Origin: Streptococcus plurextorum DSM 22810 | GTDB taxonomy: Bacteria; Bacillota; Bacilli; Lactobacillales; Streptococcaceae | NCBI RefSeq assembly: GCF_000423745.1 | Contig: NZ_AUIO01000002.1 | Span: 62,001-126,000 of the forward strand | Length of the DNA stretch: 64,000 bases | Direction of reading: 5' to 3' | Shown: positions 8,175 through 16,042 of the stretch, one piece after another | Layout: every line of letters begins with the position of its first letter | Position numbering within the stretch: the first letter of the stretch is position 1 | Notes under the pieces: generated by a model | The model's input: only the letters and a program-made list of their open reading frames with translations | Database searches by the model: none | What the model was told of the DNA's origin: nothing | Translations under genes and position numbers: made by a program

Positions 8175-9513
8175 GTTTTTCTTCCTCTTCCGTTCTTCTA
8201 AATTCTCTGGCAATGGCTTCAATAACTGTGACAGTCACGCTATTGCCGGCCTGTTTGTATAGCTGGCTCTTACTGGAAACACTTTCTGCTCTTTCATAAG
8301 CCCAATCAGGAAAGCCTTGAAGTCTGAAACACTCTCTTGGTGTCAGTCGTCTTATTCTCAGGCGATAAAGTTTTCCCTCTAAGACAATGCCTGTGACTTC
8401 ATACCACTTATCCTGTCGATATTCCAGAGCAGCAACCACCACTCCCATATTGTCTGAAGTCGTCAGAGTATTGGATATTCCCTTTCCCACACGTCCCCTA
8501 CGTTTGGTTGAGTCTGGATAAGCCAGATTAACAGAGTCTCCAAGAGTTGCCTTTGCGTACCCTGTTTTTGTGGCTTCCTTGATTTTCAGAAATGGCAGCT
8601 CCTCCCTCAGCAAAATTTTTGGCACCTTATCTCCACCTTGCATGGTGGTCAAAGTCGGTGACAAGCCAGCAATGTCAAATACTCTTCCAGTTTGGTCAAA
8701 GCTAGTCGGCAGATTTCCTGCGACAACAACTCCGTGTCTGTCTTGACTGGTCAAAGTAAACATAGGGTCTTGATTGTCCTTAAATCGACGACCATGTTGG
8801 CGTTTTTCTAGTCTATCTGGTGTTAAAACTGGAATGGCGATTTTTGCCCCCTCTCCTTTACCTCTTGTTAGTGTAGGAGCAAGTCCATTCGTCAGATAGA
8901 CTTCACCATTCAAACCACGTTTAGAGGGATTGATATTTCCTAGCCTTTCAAGATGAGCTGGGCTGTTTTCTCTTCTGAGAGGAAATATGAATCTGGAACG
9001 GTATCTTCTAGAATGTCCGATAATAAAGACCCGCTCTCTGTTTTGCGGGACTTGGAAGTCCTTACTGTTAAGCACCTGCCATTCGACATCATACCCCAAT
9101 TCATCCAACGTGGAGAGGATTGTGGCGAACGTCCGTCCCTCGTCGTGATTGAGTAGGCCTTTGACGTTTTCCAAAAATAGAAAACGTGGTTGGATTTGTT
9201 TGGCCGCTCGAGCAATCTCAAAAAAGAGAGTCCCTCGAGTATCTTCAAATCCCAATCGTCTGCCTGCGAGTGAAAATGCTTGGCAAGGAAATCCCCCGCA
9301 GATGATGTCCACTTGCCCTCTAAATTGTCTAAAGTCATGGTCTGTGACCTCTTTAATGTCATGGTATTCTATTTCCCCTTCTGTGTTAAACATAGCTTTA
9401 TAAGATGTTCTGGCGAATTTATCAATTTCACAAAAGCCCAGGCATTTATGACCTTGTGATTCCATCCCTAGCCTAAAACCGCCTATTCCAGCAAATAAAT
9501 CTAAAAATTTCAT
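8158..9513 (-). CDS. C5-cytosine DNA methyltransferase
   Basis: A 451-residue SAM-dependent methyltransferase with the ordered C5-MTase motifs: motif I FAGIGGFRLGMES at the N-terminus, motif IV GGFPCQAFSLAGRR with the catalytic Cys, ENVKGLL (motif VI), the motif VIII-type QVPQNRERVFIIGH, a long target-recognition region, motif IX RRLTPRECFRLQGFP, and motif X KQAGNSVTV. No restriction endonuclease gene is adjacent, so it appears solitary. In ICEs such enzymes plausibly protect incoming DNA from host restriction. That role is inference. Confidence 0.92.
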   Translation of the reverse strand: MKFLDLFAGIGGFRLGMESQGHKCLGFCEIDKFARTSYKAMFNTEGEIEYHDIKEVTDHDFRQFRGQVDIICGGFPCQAFSLAGRRLGFEDTRGTLFFEIARAAKQIQPRFLFLENVKGLLNHDEGRTFATILSTLDELGYDVEWQVLNSKDFQVPQNRERVFIIGHSRRYRSRFIFPLRRENSPAHLERLGNINPSKRGLNGEVYLTNGLAPTLTRGKGEGAKIAIPVLTPDRLEKRQHGRRFKDNQDPMFTLTSQDRHGVVVAGNLPTSFDQTGRVFDIAGLSPTLTTMQGGDKVPKILLREELPFLKIKEATKTGYAKATLGDSVNLAYPDSTKRRGRVGKGISNTLTTSDNMGVVVAALEYRQDKWYEVTGIVLEGKLYRLRIRRLTPRECFRLQGFPDWAYERAESVSSKSQLYKQAGNSVTVTVIEAIAREFRRTEEEEKHELTT

Positions 9514-9564
9514 TTTTCCTCTCTTTCCAACTAAAAAAGAGCCTTACACATGTAAAACTCTTGC

Positions 9565-9660
9565 TTATATATGATCATCCATTTCTGGTGCACGAATGAT
9601 TTCAACAATCAAAATGATGATAGAAATCAGATAGATTCCGCCTAGTATCCACAAAATCAC
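9565..9660 (-). CDS. 31-residue single-span membrane peptide
   Basis: A short frame opens with GTG at 9660, two bases after the repA stop. AGGGAGG, contained in the end of repA, lies seven to eight bases upstream. The product is one hydrophobic helix (WILGGIYLISIIILIVEII) followed by a short polar tail. The strong ribosome site and coupling to repA support translation, and many ICEs carry such peptides. No function can be assigned. Confidence 0.55.
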   Translation of the reverse strand: MILWILGGIYLISIIILIVEIIRAPEMDDHI

Positions 9661-9661
9661 C

Positions 9662-10480
9662 TTATTCACCTCCCTTTACTTCTTGTCGTCTCAGTTGCTT
9701 GGTCCACTCTGATAGCACACCATTAAATACGTATTCAGCTATTACTTCCGCTGACCGAGCAAATCGCATATGTTCCAAAGCATACTGATAACGGTCACTA
9801 AAATAAATCATGGCATAGTCACTAGCTGACTGAGATAGACCTGTCTGTCTTAACTGGTCATGAACCAAACCCCAAATATAGTCTCGATCGTACTTGGTCA
9901 CGCCATCGACTTTTGCAGTAAAGTTTTCTTCTTGTTTCTCATCTACCAGCTGTCTCTCCTCCTCATCCTCAATAAGGAAATCACTCCCTTTAGTTTCACT
10001 ACATTTAGTCTCACTTCTTTCAGTCTCACTAGGGGCTGAATTTAAGACCGGCCCCGTCTTTCTTTGAGACCCCCCTAGTGTTTTTTTAACACTAGCCCCG
10101 TCTGTATGTAAGACTGGGGTATTATCATGTTCTAATTCCCCCAAGTAAATTTTATTTGCCATTCGACCTCTTTCACTAGAGGACTGTTGGACTTCATCAA
10201 TTAAGCCATAGTCACGTAAGTTTTTTTTGATTGAAAGTAATTTTGACTTTGAACAGCCTAATAGTGCCATCAGATTTGAATTGGAATAAATCAAATAAAT
10301 AGCCCCATCCTCATCAATCCAACCTTTACTCAAAGACAACTCCAACCGATCTTTTAAAACCGCGTAGGCTACCTTAACCTCCAGCTTCATATCCTTATAA
10401 CGTTCACTCTCAAACAAGACTTTTGGGAGTTTATAATAACGCTCTGATGTCTGATACTGATTAGCGGTAATACGTTTCAT
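9662..10480 (-). CDS. repA: RepA-type replication initiator
   Basis: A 272-residue protein whose N-terminal part (YYKLPKVLFESERYKDMKLE, then AYAVLKDRLELS) matches the RepA_N-type replication initiator domain of Gram-positive plasmids and ICEs. A winged-helix region follows (LMALLGCSKSKLLSIKKNLRD), then a variable linker rich in Ser/Thr/Glu and a helical C-terminal domain. GGAGGG lies five to six bases upstream of the ATG. It probably binds an origin in the excised ICE to allow plasmid-like replication. It forms one operon with the 55-aa gene before it and the small membrane peptide after it. Confidence 0.85.
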   Translation of the reverse strand: MKRITANQYQTSERYYKLPKVLFESERYKDMKLEVKVAYAVLKDRLELSLSKGWIDEDGAIYLIYSNSNLMALLGCSKSKLLSIKKNLRDYGLIDEVQQSSSERGRMANKIYLGELEHDNTPVLHTDGASVKKTLGGSQRKTGPVLNSAPSETERSETKCSETKGSDFLIEDEEERQLVDEKQEENFTAKVDGVTKYDRDYIWGLVHDQLRQTGLSQSASDYAMIYFSDRYQYALEHMRFARSAEVIAEYVFNGVLSEWTKQLRRQEVKGGE

Positions 10481-10482
10481 GA

Positions 10483-10650
10483 TTATCCCTCCAAGACTAA
10501 AAGTCCAACATTTCCGAATTCATCAAATCGGATTAAACCTACTTGTTCCAATTCATCAACCAGATGAGTTGCTTTCTCAATATCAACTCCTAAAATAGCC
10601 ACGAGATGGCACATCACGATTTGGCGTGATGATTTTTCCTTCTTTTGCAT
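10483..10650 (-). CDS. 55-residue protein at head of ICE repA operon
   Basis: A short frame with a near-ideal GGAGG five bases before ATG 10650; it ends two bases before repA. The sequence (start MQKKEKSSRQIVMCHLVAIL) contains a probable winged-helix-like stretch ATHLVDELEQVGLIRFDEFG, which suggests a small DNA-binding protein. It lies just downstream of a terminator-like hairpin and opens the leftward ICE operon. The coding call rests on the ribosome site and operon position. Confidence 0.6.
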   Translation of the reverse strand: MQKKEKSSRQIVMCHLVAILGVDIEKATHLVDELEQVGLIRFDEFGNVGLLVLEG

Positions 10651-10667
10651 GATTACCTCCAAAACGC

Positions 10668-10700
10668 AAAAAAAGGGGTAGACAATTTAATGTCTACCCC
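10668..10700 (-). terminator. Terminator or attenuator before ICE repA operon
   Basis: A perfect 10-bp stem GGGGTAGACA / TGTCTACCCC with a six-base loop. On the minus strand it is followed at once by seven T residues (A run at 10668-10674). It would stop transcripts coming from rplJ-rplL before they enter the ICE genes, or act as an attenuator for the repA operon. Confidence 0.75.
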
Positions 10701-10720
10701 CGAAAATTTATTAAAACAAA

Positions 10721-10758
10721 AATCCTGCCAAAGAATTTTTGGCAGGATTTTTGGCAGG
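10721..10758. repeat. Hairpin and direct repeats near the ICE end
   Basis: A 12-bp stem AATCCTGCCAAA / TTTGGCAGGATT (10721-10732 and 10738-10749) is T-rich on the minus side and can act as a terminator for rplL readthrough. The 11-bp sequence TTTTTGGCAGG occurs twice, at 10736-10746 and 10748-10758. Placed about 100 bp inside the att core, these direct repeats may alternatively be arm-type sites for the ICE integrase or excisionase. Confidence 0.6.
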
Positions 10759-10849
10759 AAACCAAATCAATTTATCAGTTTCTATCAATCGCTTATCGCT
10801 CTCAAAGACTGGTAAATAGGGATTCCGCAATCTAATTATGATGTGACTC

Positions 10850-10864
10850 TTATTTAAGAGTAAC
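10850..10864. other. ICE attachment core at rplL 3' end
   Basis: The sequence TTATTTAAGAGTAAC matches the 15-bp att core known for ICESa2603-family elements. It contains the rplL stop codon and last codons, so integration leaves rplL intact. Only one copy is in the window; the second is expected at the other ICE end. Confidence 0.88.
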
Positions 10865-11218
10865 TGAAGCTCCAGCTTCTTCCAATTTAGCTTTGATGTC
10901 TTCTGCTTCTGCAGTTGCAACGCCTTCTTTAACCATAGCTGGTGCACCGTCAACAAGCTCTTTAGCTTCTTTAAGGCCAAGACCAGTGATTTCACGTACA
11001 ACTTTGATAACGCCAACTTTTTTGTCGCCAGCAGATGTCAATTCAACGTCGAATGAATCTTTAGCAGCACCTGCATCAGCAGCGCCAGCAGCAGCTACAG
11101 CTACAGGAGCAGCTGCAGTTACACCAAATTCTTCTTCGATAGCTTTTACAAGATCGTTAAGCTCAAGGATTGTAGCTTCTTTAATTTCAGCAATAATGTT
11201 TTCAATGTTCAATGCCAT
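10850..11218 (-). CDS. rplL: 50S ribosomal protein L7/L12
   Basis: A stalk protein of the large ribosomal subunit that recruits translation GTPases. The 122-residue product has the N-terminal dimerisation domain ([20 protein letters not shown]), an Ala/Gly-rich hinge at about 38-55, and the conserved C-terminal domain with [20 protein letters not shown]. The start MALNIEN has GGAGG eight bases upstream; a longer reading begins inside the leader. The last codons and the stop are supplied by the ICE att core. It follows rplJ by about 66 bp in the usual rplJ-rplL operon. Confidence 0.98.
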   Translation of the reverse strand: MALNIENIIAEIKEATILELNDLVKAIEEEFGVTAAAPVAVAAAGAADAGAAKDSFDVELTSAGDKKVGVIKVVREITGLGLKEAKELVDGAPAMVKEGVATAEAEDIKAKLEEAGASVTLK

Positions 11219-11284
11219 TGTGATTTCCTCCAAATTAGGTTTTAATAAAATGTTTGTAGCATTAAGCCGCTACAGGCTGACGCA

Positions 11285-11782
11285 TTAAGCTGCGTCTTCT
11301 TTTTCTGCAACCGCTTTGACAGCGTATGCAACGTTGCGTACAGGCGCTTGAAGTACAGAAAGGAGCATAGAAAGCATTCCTTCGCGGTTTGGCAATGTCG
11401 CAAGGGCTTCGATTTCTGCTTTTGTAGAAACCTTACCTTCGATGGCACCACCTTTGATTTCAAGAGCTTCTGCAGTTTTCGCAAAATCGTAGATAACTTT
11501 TGCTGGTGCTACTGCATCTTCGTTTGAAAATGCAACAGCTGATGGTCCTACAAACAACTCAACAAGTCCTTCAAGACCAGCTTTTTCAGCCGCACGACGC
11601 AAGATTGAGTTTTTGATTACTTTGTACTCAATGCTCTCACCACGCAAGTTACGACGAAGAACAGTATCTTGCTCAACAGTCAAACCACGAGCGTCAACTA
11701 CGACGATAGATGTAGCTGCTTTCATTTGCTCGGCAACTGCGTCTACTAATTCCGCTTTTTTAGCAATAATAGCTTCTGACAT
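11285..11782 (-). CDS. rplJ: 50S ribosomal protein L10
   Basis: A 165-residue protein that anchors L7/L12 dimers to the ribosome. The start [19 protein letters not shown] and the internal [22 protein letters not shown] and [13 protein letters not shown] match L10. GGAGG lies eight bases upstream. The C-terminal Ala/Glu-rich helix carries L7/L12 in the family. The gene is preceded by an L10 leader, the known autoregulatory site. Confidence 0.98.
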   Translation of the reverse strand: MSEAIIAKKAELVDAVAEQMKAATSIVVVDARGLTVEQDTVLRRNLRGESIEYKVIKNSILRRAAEKAGLEGLVELFVGPSAVAFSNEDAVAPAKVIYDFAKTAEALEIKGGAIEGKVSTKAEIEALATLPNREGMLSMLLSVLQAPVRNVAYAVKAVAEKEDAA

Positions 11783-11804
11783 GTTATTTACCTCCGTTTT
11801 TATT

Positions 11805-11942
11805 TTGGGCTAGGCACAAAAAAATCGCACCTAAACCTAGACACGAAAGTACAAATACGTTTATATCCATAATCGTTTTGTGCCTCGGTAGGATCTTTAT
11901 GAGTCCAGCTCCCCTACTGTCTTAGGTCAGTTTTTTCAAACC
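11805..11942 (-). ncRNA. Ribosomal protein L10 leader
   Basis: The 5' untranslated RNA of rplJ contains the features of the Firmicute L10 leader: the conserved GACAGTAGGGGAGCTGGAC segment, AGATCCTACCGAGGCAC, and a closing pairing GGCAC / GTGCC before the start codon. In the family, L10 (with L7/L12) binds this RNA to repress its own translation. Boundaries are approximate. Confidence 0.85.
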
Positions 11943-11948
11943 TTAGCT

Positions 11949-11977
11949 ATTTTATCATGCCTCTAAAAAACTGTCAA
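11949..11977 (-). promoter_or_regulatory. Sigma-A promoter of rplJ-rplL
   Basis: On the minus strand, TTGACA (11972-11977), a 17-bp spacer and TAAAAT (11949-11954). Transcription would start near 11942, giving the L10 leader. A near-consensus promoter, as expected for a ribosomal operon. Confidence 0.9.
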
Positions 11978-11997
11978 GAGATTTTTTCTATTTTTTT

Positions 11998-12029
11998 AAA
12001 AAAATCCTCCTTTACTGATGAAAGGAGGA
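11998..12029 (-). terminator. Terminator of udk
   Basis: A perfect 9-bp stem TCCTCCTTT / AAAGGAGGA with a seven-base loop, followed on the minus strand by a T run (A run 11998-12004). It lies 13 bp after the udk stop. Confidence 0.88.
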
Positions 12030-12041
12030 CGTCACGAGTGG

Positions 12042-12665
12042 CTACTCACCTAGAATGCTAGCAATCTTTGTGGTGATGACATCGATGGCAACGGTGTTGC
12101 TAACACCTTCTGGGATGACAATATCTGCATAGCGTTTGGTTGGCTCGATGAATTGGTGGTACATAGGCTTAACGACACTGGTGTACTGCTCAATGATAGA
12201 GTCAAGGCTTCGTCCGCGCTCTAACATGTCACGCTTGATGCGGCGGATAATGCGAATATCGTCATCAGTGTCTACAAATAACTTGATGTCCATAAGATCG
12301 CGCAAGCGTTCATCTTCCATAACCAAAATCCCTTCGATGATAAAAACATCCTGCGGTTCTTGGCGATAAGTTTTATCGCTTCGCGTGTGTTGCGTATAGT
12401 CATAGATGGGAATATCAACTGGACGGCCAGCAATCAACTCTTTAAGCTGCACAATCATAAAGTCTGTGTCAAAAGCTAAAGGATGGTCGTAGTTGGTCTT
12501 TACCCTTTCTTCAAAGGTCAGGTGACTTTGGTCTTTATAGTAAGAATCATGCTCAATCATGGCAATCTTTGCATTTGGAAAATTGGCCAGAATTGCCTGA
12601 GACACGCTTGTCTTTCCACCACCAGAACCTCCAGTCACTCCGATAACGATAGGTTTATGACGCAT
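12042..12665 (-). CDS. udk: Uridine kinase
   Basis: Phosphorylates uridine and cytidine with ATP or GTP in pyrimidine salvage. From MRHKPIVIG the product is 207 residues, with the P-loop [12 protein letters not shown] at 9-20, the substrate region [25 protein letters not shown], and VIPEGVSN near the C-terminus. This start aligns with other streptococcal Udk proteins. An in-frame ATG at 12704 adds 13 residues but lies almost at the predicted transcription start. It is transcribed divergently from the helicase gene and ends at its own terminator. Confidence 0.95.
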   Translation of the reverse strand: MRHKPIVIGVTGGSGGGKTSVSQAILANFPNAKIAMIEHDSYYKDQSHLTFEERVKTNYDHPLAFDTDFMIVQLKELIAGRPVDIPIYDYTQHTRSDKTYRQEPQDVFIIEGILVMEDERLRDLMDIKLFVDTDDDIRIIRRIKRDMLERGRSLDSIIEQYTSVVKPMYHQFIEPTKRYADIVIPEGVSNTVAIDVITTKIASILGE

Positions 12666-12703
12666 AATAAAGTGTAAGCCCCTCTCCTCAAAAATCTTAT
12701 TCA

Positions 12704-12732
12704 TGATATTTTACCATAAATCATGCTATAAT
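12704..12732. promoter_or_regulatory. Divergent promoter region udk / helicase
   Basis: On the plus strand, an extended -10 TGCTATAAT (TATAAT at 12727-12732) about 30 bp ahead of the helicase start. On the minus strand, TAAAAT near 12709-12714 can serve as the udk -10. The -35 elements are weak on both sides. Confidence 0.6.
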
Positions 12733-12762
12733 GGAAAAGAAGACTCTAAAAAGGATGTAGTT

Positions 12763-13851
12763 ATGATCAAAAAATTGCCAGATATTTGGCTAGAACAATT
12801 GAAGAATCTCGGTTTTGATTCCTTTACACCAATCCAGGAACAGGTATTTGAACCGATTGTTTCAGGGAAACATGTGCTTGGCATCAGCCCAACTGGAACT
12901 GGAAAAACCCTGGCTTATCTCTTACCTGCACTGCTATCTCTAACTCCAAAGAAAGCGCAGCAACTGCTGATTTTAGCTCCTAATACTGAATTAGCAGGTC
13001 AAATTTTTGAGGTCACAAAAGAGTGGGCAGAACCGCTCCAGTTGACGGCTCAGCTTTTCTTATCAGGATCTAGCCAAAAACGCCAAATCGAACGGTTGAA
13101 AAAAGGGCCTGAAATCCTCATCGGTACACCTGGACGGATTTTTGAGTTGATAAAGCTAAAAAAAATCAAAATGATGTCCGTAAACACCATTATTTTGGAC
13201 GAATTTGATGAGTTGCTCAGCGATTCTCAATATCAGTTTGTTAAGAGCATCACTTCCTATGTGCCGCGTGACCATCAGATGGTTTATATCTCTGCTACTA
13301 ACAAAGTGGATGCTTCTGCTCTTGCCGAGGACACACAAGTCATTGACTTGTCTCATCAAAAGCTTGATGCGATCAAGCACTATTACATCCAGGTTGATAA
13401 GCGTGATCGACTTGAGCTCTTGCGAAAATTCTCTAACATCCCTGATTTCCGCGGATTGGTCTTTTTTAACAGCTTATCTGACTTGGGGGCGGCTGAAGAG
13501 CGGCTACAATTTGCTGGTAGTTCTGCGGTTTCGCTAGCTAGTGATGTCAATGTCAAGTTCCGAAAAATCATTCTCGAAAGATTTAAACATCATGAGATTT
13601 CTTTACTTTTGGGGACTGATTTGGTTGCTCGCGGGATTGACATTGAGGATTTGGAAGTCATCATCAATTTCGAAGTGGCTCGTGACCGCGACACTTATAC
13701 TCACCGTTCTGGACGGACTGGACGTATGGGGAAGGCTGGTGTTGTTCTTACCTTTGTTAGTCATCCGGAAGATTTGAAAAAGTTGAAGAAATTTGCCAAG
13801 GTTAGCGAAGTCTACCTGAAACATCAAAGCCTGCATGAAAAAAATCATTGA
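12763..13851 (+). CDS. DEAD-box RNA helicase (DEFD variant)
   Basis: A 362-residue ATP-dependent RNA helicase with the Q motif region (GFDSFTPIQ), motif I PTGTGKT at 43-49, TPGR (motif Ib), motif II read as DEFD at 146-149, SAT (motif III) at 177-179, ARGID (motif V) and HRSGRTGRMG (motif VI). The start MIKKLPD has AAGGATG upstream; a longer frame begins inside the promoter. It is short for a DEAD-box protein because there is no C-terminal extension. The stop codon lies inside the bidirectional terminator. Probably a role in ribosome or RNA maturation, as for streptococcal relatives. Confidence 0.9.
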   Translation: MIKKLPDIWLEQLKNLGFDSFTPIQEQVFEPIVSGKHVLGISPTGTGKTLAYLLPALLSLTPKKAQQLLILAPNTELAGQIFEVTKEWAEPLQLTAQLFLSGSSQKRQIERLKKGPEILIGTPGRIFELIKLKKIKMMSVNTIILDEFDELLSDSQYQFVKSITSYVPRDHQMVYISATNKVDASALAEDTQVIDLSHQKLDAIKHYYIQVDKRDRLELLRKFSNIPDFRGLVFFNSLSDLGAAEERLQFAGSSAVSLASDVNVKFRKIILERFKHHEISLLLGTDLVARGIDIEDLEVIINFEVARDRDTYTHRSGRTGRMGKAGVVLTFVSHPEDLKKLKKFAKVSEVYLKHQSLHEKNH

Positions 13852-13875
13852 GATTGCTCATCTCAATGATTTTTT
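13841..13875. terminator. Bidirectional terminator
   Basis: A perfect 13-bp stem AAAATCATTGAGA / TCTCAATGATTTT (13841-13853 and 13861-13873) with a seven-base loop, flanked by A and T runs. It serves the convergent helicase and AI-2E-type transporter genes, whose stop codons lie in or next to the stem. Confidence 0.92.
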
Positions 13876-14983
13876 AGTTATTGGCTTGCTTTTTAGCCAC
13901 GTGATCTTTGATCAGCTGATAGAAAGTGGCGGCTAGTGGTACTGCCATCAACATGCCTAGAATGCCTCCTAGAGCACCACCTATGGTAATCGCCATCAAA
14001 ACCCACATACCTGGTAAGCCAATGGAGCCTCCAACCACTCGTGGGTAAATAAGATTTCCCTCAAATTGCTGCAAAAGCACTAAGAAGACTACAAACCAGA
14101 GAGCTTGTGTGATGGAATGCGTGGCAATCAGGATAAAACCGATCATCGTTCCGATATAAGCTCCTACAACTGGAATGATCGCTGTAAAGGCAATCAAAAC
14201 ACCTACCGTTGCTGCATATGGGAAGTTGAAAATATTCATCCCAATAGCTGTCAGACTCCCTAAAATCATAGCTTCTAAGGTCTGACTGACAAAAAATCCA
14301 TGGAAACGTTTATCAAGGACACCAGCGACATAATGAACGCTTTTGCTGTATTTTCCTAAATAGGTATCAACTAGTAGACCAGCTTGACGTCCTAGTTGTT
14401 CTTTATTGCCCAAAACATATAGAGAGAAAATCAAGCTGACAAAGACATTGAGAACCGTCGAGGCTATGGAAGTCACAGAAGTCAAGACACCTGTCAAGAC
14501 TGATAGGACTTGCTGGAGGATTTGTTGGCTGTACTGACTGATACGCGTCGCTAAATCAGACTCCTGTCCCAGGTATTCTAATACCCTAGCGACATATTTA
14601 TTATCATATAAGTCGCTAATCCATTGGTAGATAATTGCTGTGTCAAAGTTTAGCAGGGTTTTGATGGAAGCAATCAAATCTGGGAGGACGATAGAGAAAA
14701 GCCAAAGGATGACAAAAATAAAGGTCAGATAGGCTAAAACCATCGATAAGCCTCTTCTCATCCCTTTAGACGGCTCATGAGACCAAATAAGAGCAAAGAG
14801 TCTTTCATAGGCTGACATGACAATATTGACCACGTAAGCGATGGCTGCACCTATCAGAAATGGCTGATTGGCACTCCAAATGGTCTTTAAAATACCTGAT
14901 CCAGATTCCCAATAGGAATGAATCACATAACATAGGACAAAGGTGGTTACGACATAGTAAATGTGTTTCTTTTCAAAATTCAT
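13874..14983 (-). CDS. AI-2E family (TqsA/PerM-like) membrane exporter
   Basis: A 369-residue protein with about seven to eight transmembrane helices: two near the N-terminus, a long extracytoplasmic segment (about 80-150), and a C-terminal block with the family-typical Gly/Pro-rich sequence GLPGMWVLMAITIGGALGG then LGMLMAVPLAATF. These proteins were named for autoinducer-2 export, but many members have other or unknown substrates (some act as ion antiporters). The substrate cannot be told here. It shares a terminator with the helicase gene and follows the SGNH hydrolase gene by 7 bp. Confidence 0.85.
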   Translation of the reverse strand: MNFEKKHIYYVVTTFVLCYVIHSYWESGSGILKTIWSANQPFLIGAAIAYVVNIVMSAYERLFALIWSHEPSKGMRRGLSMVLAYLTFIFVILWLFSIVLPDLIASIKTLLNFDTAIIYQWISDLYDNKYVARVLEYLGQESDLATRISQYSQQILQQVLSVLTGVLTSVTSIASTVLNVFVSLIFSLYVLGNKEQLGRQAGLLVDTYLGKYSKSVHYVAGVLDKRFHGFFVSQTLEAMILGSLTAIGMNIFNFPYAATVGVLIAFTAIIPVVGAYIGTMIGFILIATHSITQALWFVVFLVLLQQFEGNLIYPRVVGGSIGLPGMWVLMAITIGGALGGILGMLMAVPLAATFYQLIKDHVAKKQANN

Positions 14984-14990
14984 AGAACGA

Positions 14991-15617
14991 TTATACCATA
15001 TTCTCTAAATAAGGGGTAAGTAGGTGAGCTAATTTTTCATAGGCTTTGGGGGTCAGGTGAAGGCCATCAGTCGTGTAGGGGACTGCTAGCTGTCCAGTTT
15101 CATCTAAAAATTCAGGATAGAGATTGATAAATTCAATGCCTGACAGACCTTTAAGACTTTTATTAAGCTCTGTGATAAGGGCATTGCTTCTGATTTTAAC
15201 GGTTTTGGCATAAGCTTGCGCCTCATTGACAGGAAGGACTGAGAGCAATAGTATCTCTGCCCCAAAACAAGTCATCCGTAATTGACCCAGTAGCTCCGCC
15301 ATTCTCTCGACAATATCAGAGATTGAAAACCCCATGCCAATATCATTAACACCAATCATGAGGATAATCTGTCTTGGCTCCAGAGCTACTACCTGTTCAT
15401 CAAGGTGTGATAGCAACCAGCTGGTGTCCATTCCTGCGATTCCGCGATTGATGAGAGGGAGATCCCTTCCGAGATATTTTTTTATAGGGAAAAATTCTGT
15501 AATCGAATCACCCACAAAGACAATACCCTGAGGGGAGAGTTTCGTATTTTCTAGGCGAAATTGTGCCAATCGTTTCTGATGATAGGCGGCAAGTTCTGGG
15601 GTGATGACATCTAGCAT
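14991..15617 (-). CDS. SGNH/GDSL hydrolase
   Basis: A 208-residue esterase or lipase-like enzyme of the SGNH fold. It has the block I nucleophile GDSIT at about 37-41, block II Gly in NRGIAG, block III GVNDIG, and block V DGLHLTPKAY with the Asp-His pair. There is no signal peptide, so it acts in the cytoplasm. GGAG precedes the start. Natural substrate unknown. A paralogue with the same block layout lies in the rhamnosidase operon at 35939-36583. Confidence 0.88.
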   Translation of the reverse strand: MLDVITPELAAYHQKRLAQFRLENTKLSPQGIVFVGDSITEFFPIKKYLGRDLPLINRGIAGMDTSWLLSHLDEQVVALEPRQIILMIGVNDIGMGFSISDIVERMAELLGQLRMTCFGAEILLLSVLPVNEAQAYAKTVKIRSNALITELNKSLKGLSGIEFINLYPEFLDETGQLAVPYTTDGLHLTPKAYEKLAHLLTPYLENMV

Positions 15618-15956
15618 ATAGGCTCCTTCTATACAATTGATACCAGTGATTTCACACCATTATATCAGATGATGTCCAAAAACCAAAAGAACTACTTTCA
15701 TTGAGATGACTGTAGTGCTCCTAGATTGCAGAAAAAGTTTTTTGATACTTTTCTTAAGTGGTGCGGACGGTTGCGACTTCATTCCTGATTTTTAACCCTA
15801 GGGTCTCAAAAATTTCTGGTAGCGGAAATACTACTTTCACCTGGTCGAAAAGTATCCGATGAGGCTTGCTATCACTCGCAAAATCGGTAATCATATTTTA
15901 AACTATCGGAGCTTTTCAGATTGTTTGTAGAAAAACGATAGTTTGTCTCTATTCTA
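15618..15956. other. Intergenic stretch without recognised gene
   Basis: About 340 bp upstream of the SGNH gene with no convincing reading frame. It holds an inverted repeat AAACTATCG / CGATAGTTT (15900-15908 and 15936-15944). I recognise nothing else in it. Confidence 0.4.
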
Positions 15957-15993
15957 AACGAACTGCTTTCATTACCTGGAAAGCAGTTCGTTT
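15956..15993 (+). terminator. Strong hairpin downstream of topA
   Basis: A perfect 15-bp stem AAACGAACTGCTTTC / GAAAGCAGTTCGTTT with an eight-base loop. The T-rich side lies on the plus strand, where no gene precedes it. It may be a terminator of an unseen plus-strand RNA or simply a second structure behind topA. Confidence 0.6.
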
Positions 15994-16042
15994 ATTATTT
16001 GACTTTTAGTTCATCACGCTCTGTAAGGTGCGTGACAAATAA

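Larger units (their letters stand above)
1..10864. mobile_element. Integrative conjugative element, ICESa2603-like, one end
   Basis: Everything from the left edge to the 3' end of rplL belongs to one minus-strand transfer module: RepA, a DNA methyltransferase, a VirD4 coupling protein, VirB2-, VirB6- and VirB4-like secretion proteins and PrgI. The right boundary is the 15-bp core TTATTTAAGAGTAAC, which forms the end of rplL and is the established attachment core of ICESa2603-family elements in streptococci. The integrase and the second att copy lie outside the window, so total size and cargo genes cannot be judged. The gene set looks intact, with no frameshift visible in the transfer genes that are present. 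Confidence 0.9.

Noticed and set aside
8940..9362. 140-residue frame inside the methyltransferase gene
   Set aside because: Same-strand alternate frame without a ribosome site; all methyltransferase motifs are in the main frame.
10711..11016. 101-residue minus-strand frame covering the ICE end and part of rplL
   Set aside because: It is another frame of rplL joined to hairpin sequence, with no ribosome site and a low-complexity Leu/Lys composition.
10893..11288. 131-residue plus-strand frame opposite rplL
   Set aside because: Antisense shadow of the Ala-rich L7/L12 coding sequence; no start signals.
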